From: Pseudomonadota bacterium
GTDB taxonomy: Bacteria; Pseudomonadota; Alphaproteobacteria; Acetobacterales; Acetobacteraceae
Length of the DNA: 6,233 bases
Reading direction: 5' to 3'
Assembly (NCBI GenBank): GCA_021828605.1
Contig: JAJZEG010000403.1
Coordinates: 1-6,233 of the forward strand
The translations under genes and the position numbers were made by a program. Under the pieces are notes generated by a model. The model saw nothing but the letters and a program-made list of their open reading frames with translations. It was not told the DNA's origin and made no database searches. Below are positions 1 through 5,943 of the stretch, one piece after another; position 1 is the first letter of the stretch; the number at the start of each line of letters is the position of its first letter.

Positions 1-386
1 CGCAGCCCGGCATCGGCGATGGCGCGCAAAGGCGGGGCGCGCAAAAGCGGGGATGGCTGCGGGCGGAGCAGCAGAGCCAGCAATAGGCTTGCGGCGAGGG
101 CGAGGCCCGCGATGACGATGAGGCGGGGGGTGGGGCGTTTGGGTTGAAATTGCAGGGGGGGTGGTGGTGCCGTGAGGGCGGCATCGATCCGTTGGGTGAG
201 GGCAAGGTTGGGCGCTTCGAGCGGGGCGAGCTGTGCCAGTTGACTGCGCAGGAGCAGCAATCCGGCGAGGGTGGTGGCGCAAGCCGGGCAGGTGGCCAGA
301 TGATCGAGCAAAGGCGTGTGGGCGGAGGCGGGTAATTCGCCATCGATCAAGGCATTCAGCGCAAGATTTTGATCGTCACAGGTCAT
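1..386 (-). CDS. Membrane-anchored anti-sigma factor with ZAS-type zinc motif, partial (C-terminus beyond left edge)
   Basis: This gene probably encodes the inhibitor of the ECF sigma factor immediately upstream. The 128 visible residues begin MTCDDQNLALNALIDGELP. They carry the zinc anti-sigma signature C3-x25-H29-x3-C33-x2-C36 (H-L-A-T-C-P-A-C), which is the same ligand spacing as in RsrA. A helical stretch (about 40-72) and a proline-rich linker (74-87) follow, then one strongly hydrophobic segment (about 89-107) flanked by arginines. That suggests a cytoplasmic zinc domain tethered to the inner membrane, with the sensor part outside. The segment after the membrane helix is cut off by the window edge. 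The ATG at 386-384 overlaps the last 11 bases of the sigma gene, so the pair is probably translationally coupled. The reading frame stays open to base 1. Family role is established knowledge; the signal sensed is unknown. Having a ZAS motif does not by itself prove redox sensing. Confidence 0.85.
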   Translation of the reverse strand, partial: MTCDDQNLALNALIDGELPASAHTPLLDHLATCPACATTLAGLLLLRSQLAQLAPLEAPNLALTQRIDAALTAPPPPLQFQPKRPTPRLIVIAGLALAASLLLALLLRPQPSPLLRAPPLRAIADAGL

Positions 387-885
387 GGTGCAGCATTTCT
401 CTGAGGGTGGCGCGGGCGCGGGCGAGACGCGACATCACGGTGCCAACCGGCACGTTCTGGATTTTAGCGATTTCAGCATAGGATAAATCGGCGAATTCGC
501 GCAGCATCAGGGTTTCGCGCAAGGCCTCGGGCAGGGCAGCGAGATGGTGGCGCAGCGCCCGATTTTCATGGGCGCGCATGGCGGATTGTTCGGGATCGGG
601 CGCAGGATCGGGCTGGTCATCGAGGGCGCTGAGATCGATTAAGGGTGGGTCGGCGCTCAGGCCGGATCGATGCAGGTTGCGCATAATCGCGGCCAGCCAG
701 GCGCGGATGTCGCCGCCTTGATAGCCCGCGAAATAGCGCCAAGCGCGCAAATAGGTCTCCTGGAGTAAATCGTCGGCGCGCGCACGGTCGGCACAAAGTG
801 CGCGCGCCAGGCGATAGAGGGTCAGGGTCGCGGGGAGAGCCAGAGCGCGGAATCGGTGCTGCTCTGGCTCAGTTTGGTCAGGCAT
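376..885 (-). CDS. ECF-type RNA polymerase sigma factor (sigma-70 family), 169 aa
   Basis: This is a group 4 (extracytoplasmic function) sigma factor that would direct RNA polymerase to a stress regulon. Region 2 spans about residues 14-75, with the core-binding helix DDLLQETYLRAWRYF (38-52) and the -10 recognition helix DIRAWLAAIMRNLHRS (59-74). A short acidic, proline-rich linker (79-100) replaces region 3. Region 4 spans about 111-165, with LPEALRETLMLREF (118-131) and the helix-turn-helix ending GTVMSRLARARATLRE (148-163), the -35 binding element. An upstream ATG at 939-937 is in frame but would overlap the copper-protein gene by 46 bases. The ATG at 885-883 begins MPDQTEPEQ, lies 8 bases after that gene's stop and gives a normal ECF length, so I chose it. 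The ribosome site is weak, so coupling to the upstream gene is likely. Its stop overlaps the anti-sigma start, the usual sigma/anti-sigma arrangement. Confidence 0.92.
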   Translation of the reverse strand: MPDQTEPEQHRFRALALPATLTLYRLARALCADRARADDLLQETYLRAWRYFAGYQGGDIRAWLAAIMRNLHRSGLSADPPLIDLSALDDQPDPAPDPEQSAMRAHENRALRHHLAALPEALRETLMLREFADLSYAEIAKIQNVPVGTVMSRLARARATLREMLHHDL

Positions 886-893
886 TTGGTGGC

Positions 894-1262
894 TCAGCGC
901 ACGGTGATCGAGCCGCGCATGAACGGATGGACCGCGCAAATATAAGCGTAGGTGCCCGGCTGATGAAAGGTAAAATTGTAGCTTTTACCGGGGGCAAGCA
1001 GGCCAGAGCTGAACTGCTTGTCGCGGGCGGTGATCGTGTGGGTAACATCGTCACGGTTGGTCCAGATCACCGTGTCGCCGGGATGCACAATGAGGGCGGC
1101 GGGGGCGAAGGCGTAATTGGTGATTGCGACATGCAGGGTGGCGGCGAAAGCGATGCCGGGCACCGCGATGGCGAGGCCAGCGACGGTGAGCCAGGTAAGG
1201 AACAGAGGGACGATGTGGCGTAATCGTCGGGTGGGAAGAGGCTGAGCCATGGGGTGATTCAT
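894..1262 (-). CDS. Periplasmic type 1 copper protein (amicyanin/plastocyanin-like cupredoxin), 122 aa
   Basis: This is a small blue-copper electron carrier exported to the periplasm. The N-terminus has basic residues (R12, R13, R15), a hydrophobic core (about 17-36) and a likely signal peptidase site after IAFA (about 37-40). The mature part is a single cupredoxin fold of about 80 residues. All four copper ligands are visible: H75 (D-V-T-H-T), C109, H112 and M115 in YICAVHPFM. That short C-x2-H-x2-M loop is the amicyanin/pseudoazurin-like type; amicyanin has CTPHPFM. The frame is also open from an ATG at 1283 that abuts the phosphoesterase stop. I chose the ATG at 1262-1260 because AAGGA lies 8 bases before it and it gives a cleaner signal peptide. 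No amine dehydrogenase or other obvious redox partner lies in the window, so its electron partner is unknown. It may instead act in copper handling or oxidant sensing. Confidence 0.9.
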   Translation of the reverse strand: MNHPMAQPLPTRRLRHIVPLFLTWLTVAGLAIAVPGIAFAATLHVAITNYAFAPAALIVHPGDTVIWTNRDDVTHTITARDKQFSSGLLAPGKSYNFTFHQPGTYAYICAVHPFMRGSITVR

Positions 1263-1283
1263 TGGGCCGATCCTTGCGAACAT

Positions 1284-2255
1284 TTAAGAATTAAGCGTGG
1301 TGTCGATGGTCGCGAGGCGGGATTGGCCCGCGCGGAGCTTCACGGTGCGAATGCCGAGTTCGCTGGTGACCTTGTCGGCGGCGAGGGTCATGATCGGGCC
1401 GGGATGCGGGGCGCTGCCGGGTGCGGGTTGCGGGAACGAGGTGGCGAGCGCGGAATGAAACGTGACGTCCCCTTCAACTTTTTGCAACACTTGGTGAATA
1501 TGGCCGTTGAGCACGGTGACCGAGCCAAACCGCTTGAGCATCGCGAAAGCAACATGGGCGTCGGCGGTGCCCCAGCCCCATTGCGGATAGACCGCCCAGA
1601 GCGGGACATGGGCGAAAATCACGATGGGGGTGGAGGCGGACACGGCTTGCAAATCATCGCGCAGCCAGGCGAGTTGCTCCCGGCCAAGCAGCCAAAGCCC
1701 GTTGGGCAAGGTTTCCACCACATTGACCAGCCCGATGAAATGCGCGCCGCCAGCATCGAAACTATACCAGCCCATGCCTTTGGTGCCGCGCCCATAGCGT
1801 TCGAGATAGAGTTTTTTGCCGGGATCGAGCATGTCATGTTCGCCGGGGACGTGATGGATGGTCATGCCCGCGCCCTGGTTGATCCCGTGTGCGGTGGCGA
1901 ATTGTTCGGGCTTGGAGAGATGGGTGATGTCGCCGGTATGCAGGATAAAGGCGGCGTCATGGCGCATCGATTTGGCGAGGCCGATGGCTTTGGTCAGCGT
2001 GCCGGGCACATCAGGATAGGAAGGGGCTTTGAAGCCGATATGGCTGTCGCTGATTTGCAAAAAGGTGAAGGGACGCCCCGCCGCCAAGGCTTCGCCGCCG
2101 GTGGCCAGCCCAGCGAGGGTGGTGGGCACGCCGCCCGCGAGGCTCCAGACCAGGCCCGCGCCGATCCAGCTCGCGCATTCCATGACGTTCCGTCGGGTCG
2201 GGTTCGTCGGGTTGGTGTTATTTGAGGTGTCGTCATTGAACGGGTCGGTGCTCAT
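1284..2255 (-). CDS. Exported calcineurin-like metallophosphoesterase, probable Tat substrate, 323 aa
   Basis: This is a binuclear-metal phosphoesterase predicted to act outside the cytoplasm; its substrate is unknown. The N-terminus has a twin-arginine motif (T-R-R-N-V-M, R21-R22), a hydrophobic stretch (about 28-50) and a possible cleavage site near ALAAG (56-60). The catalytic motifs follow in family order: SDSHIG (D70, H72), HTGDITH (D109), PGEHDM (E139, H140), FAHVPL (H216) and NGHIHQ (H252, H254). The third motif is normally GNH[D/E], and its Asn bridges to a metal. Here it is Glu, which is unusual. The start at 2255-2253 is preceded by AGGAG with a 6-base gap. An in-frame ATG at 2327 would add 24 residues ahead of the Tat region and run into the repeat operator, so I rejected it. 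This is the first gene of the leftward operon, and its TAA stop is followed directly by the copper-protein region. Confidence 0.9.
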   Translation of the reverse strand: MSTDPFNDDTSNNTNPTNPTRRNVMECASWIGAGLVWSLAGGVPTTLAGLATGGEALAAGRPFTFLQISDSHIGFKAPSYPDVPGTLTKAIGLAKSMRHDAAFILHTGDITHLSKPEQFATAHGINQGAGMTIHHVPGEHDMLDPGKKLYLERYGRGTKGMGWYSFDAGGAHFIGLVNVVETLPNGLWLLGREQLAWLRDDLQAVSASTPIVIFAHVPLWAVYPQWGWGTADAHVAFAMLKRFGSVTVLNGHIHQVLQKVEGDVTFHSALATSFPQPAPGSAPHPGPIMTLAADKVTSELGIRTVKLRAGQSRLATIDTTLNS

Positions 2256-2261
2256 GGTCGT

Positions 2262-2266
2262 CTCCT
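2262..2266 (-). promoter_or_regulatory. Ribosome binding site deciding the phosphoesterase start
   Basis: On the minus strand AGGAG lies 6 bases before the ATG at 2255-2253. The alternative upstream ATG at 2327 has no comparable site. This supports the shorter protein with its twin-arginine signal near the N-terminus. Confidence 0.7.
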
Positions 2267-2284
2267 GAAAGATGCGATACAGGC

Positions 2285-2312
2285 AAGACATCAGCGCGCC
2301 GGGATTTATTCC
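2285..2312 (-). promoter_or_regulatory. Candidate ECF sigma promoter of the phosphoesterase-cupredoxin-sigma-anti-sigma operon
   Basis: Read on the minus strand, GGAAT (2312-2308) is followed 18 bases later by GTCTT (2289-2285). GGAA-type -35 elements paired with a short GT-containing -10 are typical of several ECF sigma factors; SigR, the partner of RsrA, uses GGAAT-N18-GTT. Transcription would start near 2278, leaving a leader of about 23 bases that contains the ribosome site. The match is to a general pattern, not to a known regulon of this organism. Autoregulation is therefore inference. Confidence 0.4.
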
Positions 2313-2320
2313 ATTGCCAA

Positions 2321-2351
2321 TGATCACAAGATTGTGATCACAAGATTGTGA
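2321..2351. repeat. Tandem perfect copies of a 14-bp dyad, probable operator in the divergent intergenic region
   Basis: TCACAAGATTGTGA occurs twice in exact head-to-tail copies at 2324-2337 and 2338-2351. Each copy is itself an inverted repeat with 6-bp arms (TCACAA / TTGTGA) around GA. Three further bases (TGA, 2321-2323) extend the left dyad to 9-bp arms (2321-2329 against 2332-2340). The junction forms a perfect 12-bp palindrome, TTGTGATCACAA (2332-2343). The result is four alternating half-sites between two divergent genes, which is what an operator for a dimeric regulator would look like. The regulator is not identified. Confidence 0.6.
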
Positions 2352-2360
2352 AAATAGTTT
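2332..2360 (+). promoter_or_regulatory. Possible housekeeping-type promoter for the membrane-protein gene
   Basis: TTGTGA (2332-2337) and TAGTTT (2355-2360) are separated by 17 bases. The -35 matches the sigma-70 consensus at 4 of 6 positions and the -10 at 3 of 6. The -35 would lie inside the tandem dyad, so a protein bound there would repress it. The match is weak and rests mainly on position. Confidence 0.25.
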
Positions 2361-2385
2361 TTAACAGGCCGAGAGGAGCAAAAAA

Positions 2386-3495
2386 ATGTTTACCGAGGCG
2401 GATTTGACTGAGGCGGTGCAAGCGGGGGCGTTAACGCCGCAGGCGGTGGCGGCGTTTCAGGATTTTATCGAAGGACGGCGGGCGGGTCAGGCGGATGAGG
2501 AGCAGTTTCGGCTGCTGACCGGGTTTAATGATATTTTCGTGTCGATTGCGATAATTTTGTTTTTGGTCGGCATGGGTTTTGTTGGCGGCAAAATTGCCGG
2601 GCCGACCGGGGCGGGGCTGCTGATGGCGGGGAGCGCCTGGTTGCTCGCCAGCTATTTTACCGCGAAGCGGCGGATGGCGTTACCGAGTATTGTATTGGTG
2701 TTTGGTTTTGTGATTGGGGTTGCCGAGGCGGCGTTTGGCCTGTTCGCGCCGTTGGTGGTTAGGCTGGTTGGCGCGGCGACGGCGGCAGATCGGGCCCCGA
2801 TGTCAATCGGATTTTTCTCATCGAGCGCGGAGGTGCTTCTGGTTGTCGGGCTGGCGGCGGCGGCGGCGGCAATTTTGCATTGGCGCGCGTTCAAGGTGCC
2901 GATTGCGGTGGCGTGCGCGGCGGGGTCGGCGGTGTTGATGGCGGTGGCGCTGATGACCGCGCTGATCACAGCGAGTCGGCCCTATTTTGGCTTGCTGGTG
3001 CTGCTGGGCGGTGTGCTGATTTTGGCGTTCGCGATGCGCTGGGATTTGAGCGATCCGACCCGCCGGACGCGCCGGGCCGATGTGGCGTTCTGGCTGCATA
3101 TGCTGGCCGCGCCGTTGATTGTGCAGCCGCTGTTTTTCGGGCTGGATCTGACCCATGCGGCATCGTTGCCGCCTGCGCTGCGGCTGGTGCATGCGGCGAT
3201 CGCGATTGGGCTTTATGGGCTGTTGATTATGGTGGCGCTGGTGATTGATCGGCGGGCGGTGCTGGTGTCGGCATTGATTTATGTGTTGATCGCGCTGGAC
3301 GCGGTGGTGCGCGCGTCGGGCATGCTGAGCGGTGATAGTGCGGTGATTGCCGTCGCGGTGGGCGGGCTATTGCTGTTTTTATCGGCGTTTTGGGGGCAGA
3401 GCCGCGCGGCCTTGGTGGCGCTGCTGGCGCGGGTGCCGGGCACTCGCTCGTTTTTGCTCCGGCTGCCGCCGGTGCAGAAGCGGGCAAAAGCCTGA
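2386..3495 (+). CDS. Polytopic inner-membrane protein of unknown function, 369 aa
   Basis: I do not recognise a characterised family. Residues 1-45 form a hydrophilic, probably helical cytoplasmic head (MFTEADLTEAVQAGALTP...). After it come about ten hydrophobic segments: roughly 49-68, 74-91, 99-121, 148-165, 172-195, 200-217, 233-252, 267-287, 291-308 and 319-336. The tail (337-369) is basic. The motif AFWLHMLAAPLIVQPLF (234-250) resembles a stretch I associate with uncharacterised alphaproteobacterial membrane proteins, and the overall plan (soluble head plus many helices) is reminiscent of DUF2157-type proteins. Both are impressions rather than assignments. The start is secure: AGGAG at 2374-2378 lies 7 bases before the ATG. 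An alanine run (157-162) is coded by five GCG codons and one GCA. The gene is divergent from the phosphoesterase operon and shares its repeat-bearing control region. A 117-bp gap separates it from the next gene. Confidence 0.8.
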   Translation: MFTEADLTEAVQAGALTPQAVAAFQDFIEGRRAGQADEEQFRLLTGFNDIFVSIAIILFLVGMGFVGGKIAGPTGAGLLMAGSAWLLASYFTAKRRMALPSIVLVFGFVIGVAEAAFGLFAPLVVRLVGAATAADRAPMSIGFFSSSAEVLLVVGLAAAAAAILHWRAFKVPIAVACAAGSAVLMAVALMTALITASRPYFGLLVLLGGVLILAFAMRWDLSDPTRRTRRADVAFWLHMLAAPLIVQPLFFGLDLTHAASLPPALRLVHAAIAIGLYGLLIMVALVIDRRAVLVSALIYVLIALDAVVRASGMLSGDSAVIAVAVGGLLLFLSAFWGQSRAALVALLARVPGTRSFLLRLPPVQKRAKA

Positions 3496-3508
3496 TCGGT
3501 CAGCGATA

Positions 3509-3536
3509 TTGTATTTCGGCGGGATGCTCATATCCT
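3509..3536 (+). promoter_or_regulatory. Weak candidate promoter ahead of the molybdenum hydroxylase gene
   Basis: TTGTAT (3509-3514) and TATCCT (3531-3536) are 16 bases apart, which gives 3 of 6 and 4 of 6 sigma-70 consensus matches. This would leave a leader of about 70 bases. The 117-bp gap (3496-3612) is large enough for a separate promoter, but the evidence is thin. Confidence 0.2.
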
Positions 3537-3560
3537 TGAGATCGGTATTTTCGCGACAGA

Positions 3561-3585
3561 GCGGGCGGTGATTGGACGCGCCCGC
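3561..3585 (+). other. GC-rich hairpin in the gap before the molybdenum hydroxylase gene
   Basis: GCGGGCG (3561-3567) pairs with CGCCCGC (3579-3585) around an 11-base loop. No T-run follows (the next bases are GCGGATAAAG), so it does not look like an intrinsic terminator. It may be a leader structure or chance pairing in GC-rich DNA. Confidence 0.25.
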
Positions 3586-3612
3586 GCGGATAAAGTGGTT
3601 TAGGGGAGCAAA

Positions 3613-5943
3613 ATGGTGAAATTTGGTATGGCGCAGCCGGTGAAGCGGGTGGAAGATGTGCGGCTGCTCAAAGGGCAGGGCCTCTATACCGACGACGTGA
3701 CGGCGCCAGGCGCGTTGCAGGTGCTGGTGCTGCGGTCACCGCATGCTCATGCGACGATTACCGCGATGGATGTTGCGCCCGCTTTGGCGCTGCCGGGGGT
3801 GGTGGCGATTTATACCGCTGCGGATCTGGCCGCCGATGGGATCAGTGCCATTCCCTGCATGGTGCCGATCACCAATCAGGATGGCTCGGCGCGGGCCGAT
3901 GCGCCGCGACCGGTTTTGGCGCAAAATGCTGTGCGTCATGTCGGCGAGGCGGTGGCGATGGTGGTGGCGGAATCGGTCGCGGCGGGGCGCGATGCGTTGG
4001 AGGCGATTTTGGTGGAGTATGACACCAAACCCTCGATCACCAGCTTGGCGCAGGCGCGCGATCCGCAGGCCGCTCAGGTGCGCGCCGAGGCGCCGCTGAA
4101 TACGGTATTTGATTGGGCGGTGGGCGATAAGGACGCGGTTGACGCGTTGTTTGCGCAGGCGGCGCATGTGACGGCGATCCGGATTGTGAATAATCGGATT
4201 GTGGTGAATGCGATGGAGCCGCGCGCGGCTTTGGCCGCGTTTGATCCGAGCAGCGAACGCTGGACCTTGACCAGCAATACCCAAGGCGGCTGGTTGCTGA
4301 AAAATATTCTGAGCCAGGCGGTGTTTCGCGTGCCCGCCGATCGGTTTCGGGTGGTGACGCCGGATGTTGGCGGGGGCTTTGGGATGAAATTATTTGTTTA
4401 TCCTGAGCATGTGATGGTGTGTTATGCGGCGCGCAAATTGGGTCGCGCGGTGAAATGGACCGCTGAGCGGGGCGAGTCGTTTTTATCAGACACCCATGGC
4501 CGCGATCATGTGACCGAGGCGGAATTAGCCCTGGATGGCGCGCATAAATTCGTCGCCATGCGGGTGCGCAATACCGCCAATATGGGCGCGTATTTATCGA
4601 ATTTCGCGCCGTTTATTCCGACGATTCTGGGGACCAAGGTGTTGGCCTCGGTTTATGATTTCAAGGCGATCCATGCGCAGGTTTTCGGCGTGTTCACCCA
4701 TACCGTGCCGGTGGATGCGTATCGGGGTGCGGGGCGGCCCGAGGGGAATTATGTGGTTGAGCGGCTGATTGATGCGGCGGCGCGTGAATTGGGCCTTGAT
4801 CGGGCCGCGCTGCGGCGGGCCAATATGGTCCCGGCCAGTGCGATGCCGTTCGTGACCGCGATGCAGCAAAATTACGATTCCGGCGATTTCATCGCGGTGA
4901 TGGATCGGGCGTTGGAGATGATCGATTGGGCGGGATTTCCAGCGCGCAAAACCCGGGCGCAGCAGCAGGGTAAGCGGCGCGGCATCGGCATGGCCTATTA
5001 TTTGGAGGCGACCGGCGGTGCGCCGGAAGAACGCGCGGAAATTCGGTTCACCCGCGATGGCTATGCGGATCTCTATGTCGGCACCCAATCGAGCGGGCAG
5101 GGTCATGAGACCGCTTATGTGCAAATCACCGCAGATCGGCTGGGTATCGACCCGGAACGGATCCGGGTGAAGCAGGGCGATACCGACCGGATTCCGGTCG
5201 GCGTCTGCACTGGCGGCGCGCGCAGCCTGTATTCCGAGGGGCAGGCGATTTTGGTGACCACCACCAGCCTGATTGAAAAGGCCAAGCAGGCGGCGAGTGA
5301 GGCGTTGGAAGCGGCGGCGGCGGATATTGAGTTTGCCGAGGGCGCGTTCAAAATTATCGGCACCGATCGGATGATCACGCTGATGGATTTGGCGGCGACG
5401 TTGCATGATCCGGCCAGCGACGGGAATGCGCTGGATACCGCCGAGATTGCGCAAATCACCCATCATACTTTCACCAATGGCTGCCATATTGCCGAGGTCG
5501 AGATTGATCCGGAAACCGGGGTGGTGTCGGTGCAGCGTTATTTGGTGTGTGATGATGCCGGGACGATTGTGAATCCGATGATTGTGCGCGGTCAGGTGCA
5601 TGGCGGGGTCGCGCAGGGTTTGGGGCAGGCTTTGCTGGAACATACCGCTTATGATGCGGAATCGGGCCAGTTGATTGCCGGGAGTTTCATGGATTATGCG
5701 CTGCCGCGCGCGGATGATGTGCCCGATATCGAGGTGGAGTTCCTGGAAATTCCCTGCACCACCAATCCGCTCGGGGTGAAGGGTGCCGGTGAGGCCGGGG
5801 CGGTGGGTGCGCCGCCCGCTTTGATCAATGCGGTGCTCGATGCGCTGGCCGAGGATGGGGTGCGGCATATCGATATGCCCGCGACCGCTGAGCGGGTTTG
5901 GAGCGCGATCACCGAGGCGCGGGAGGCGCGCCGGGCGGCGTGA
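3613..5943 (+). CDS. Molybdenum hydroxylase large subunit, xanthine dehydrogenase/CoxL family, form II type, 776 aa
   Basis: This is the catalytic molybdopterin subunit of a xanthine-oxidase-family hydroxylase. Residues about 10-130 form the a/b hammerhead domain (opening KRVEDVRLLKGQGLYTDD), and two molybdopterin-binding domains follow (about 150-390 and 415-690). Cofactor motifs are GGGFGMK (253-259) and GTQSSGQGHET (490-500). The family's catalytic Glu is E727 in GVKGAGEAG (721-729). The active-site loop reads AYRGAGR (369-375), which defines form II proteins. True aerobic CO dehydrogenases (form I) have AYRCSFR with the copper-binding Cys, so CO oxidation should not be assumed; the substrate is open and could be an aldehyde or N-heterocycle. 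The length is normal and there is no signal peptide, so it is cytoplasmic. The ATG is preceded by AGGGGAG (3602-3608). No iron-sulfur (CoxS) or FAD (CoxM) subunit gene flanks it inside the window. The stop overlaps the next gene's GTG by 4 bases. Confidence 0.93.
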   Translation: MVKFGMAQPVKRVEDVRLLKGQGLYTDDVTAPGALQVLVLRSPHAHATITAMDVAPALALPGVVAIYTAADLAADGISAIPCMVPITNQDGSARADAPRPVLAQNAVRHVGEAVAMVVAESVAAGRDALEAILVEYDTKPSITSLAQARDPQAAQVRAEAPLNTVFDWAVGDKDAVDALFAQAAHVTAIRIVNNRIVVNAMEPRAALAAFDPSSERWTLTSNTQGGWLLKNILSQAVFRVPADRFRVVTPDVGGGFGMKLFVYPEHVMVCYAARKLGRAVKWTAERGESFLSDTHGRDHVTEAELALDGAHKFVAMRVRNTANMGAYLSNFAPFIPTILGTKVLASVYDFKAIHAQVFGVFTHTVPVDAYRGAGRPEGNYVVERLIDAAARELGLDRAALRRANMVPASAMPFVTAMQQNYDSGDFIAVMDRALEMIDWAGFPARKTRAQQQGKRRGIGMAYYLEATGGAPEERAEIRFTRDGYADLYVGTQSSGQGHETAYVQITADRLGIDPERIRVKQGDTDRIPVGVCTGGARSLYSEGQAILVTTTSLIEKAKQAASEALEAAAADIEFAEGAFKIIGTDRMITLMDLAATLHDPASDGNALDTAEIAQITHHTFTNGCHIAEVEIDPETGVVSVQRYLVCDDAGTIVNPMIVRGQVHGGVAQGLGQALLEHTAYDAESGQLIAGSFMDYALPRADDVPDIEVEFLEIPCTTNPLGVKGAGEAGAVGAPPALINAVLDALAEDGVRHIDMPATAERVWSAITEAREARRAA

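Noticed and set aside
144..481. Plus-strand frames over the anti-sigma and sigma genes
   Set aside because: They are Gly/Arg-rich shadows; the opposite strand encodes a zinc motif, a membrane helix and a sigma region 4 helix-turn-helix.
886..939. Longer sigma factor start at the ATG at 939
   Set aside because: It would overlap the copper-protein gene by 46 bases and add 18 residues absent from usual ECF proteins; the ATG at 885 fits the operon spacing.
1254..2225. 323-codon open frame antisense to the phosphoesterase
   Set aside because: It mirrors almost exactly the phosphoesterase gene, whose catalytic motifs prove the minus-strand reading; the antisense product is Gly/His-rich and shows no family motif.
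2256..2327. Longer phosphoesterase start at the ATG at 2327
   Set aside because: It would bury the twin-arginine motif 45 residues in, lacks a ribosome site and would place the coding start in the repeat element.
2332..2343. CRP or FNR binding site reading of TTGTGATCACAA
   Set aside because: The half-sites resemble TGTGA/TCACA, but the CRP spacer of 6 bases is missing here, and FNR half-sites are TTGAT/ATCAA; neither consensus fits.
3561..3585. Intrinsic terminator after the membrane-protein gene
   Set aside because: A 7-bp GC stem exists but is not followed by a T-run, and the loop is long; it is listed only as a low-confidence hairpin.
3736..4284. 182-codon antisense frame within the hydroxylase gene
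   Set aside because: It is an Arg/His-rich composition shadow of the sense gene, without motifs or a ribosome site.
4594..5868. 424-codon open frame antisense to the molybdenum hydroxylase
   Set aside because: It lies wholly opposite a gene with intact family motifs, its translation is rich in Arg/His/Ile low-complexity sequence with no recognisable domain, and such antisense frames are common in high-G+C DNA.
3613..5943. Aerobic CO dehydrogenase (coxL, form I)
   Set aside because: The active-site loop is AYRGAGR and lacks the Cys of AYRCSFR needed for the copper-molybdenum centre.
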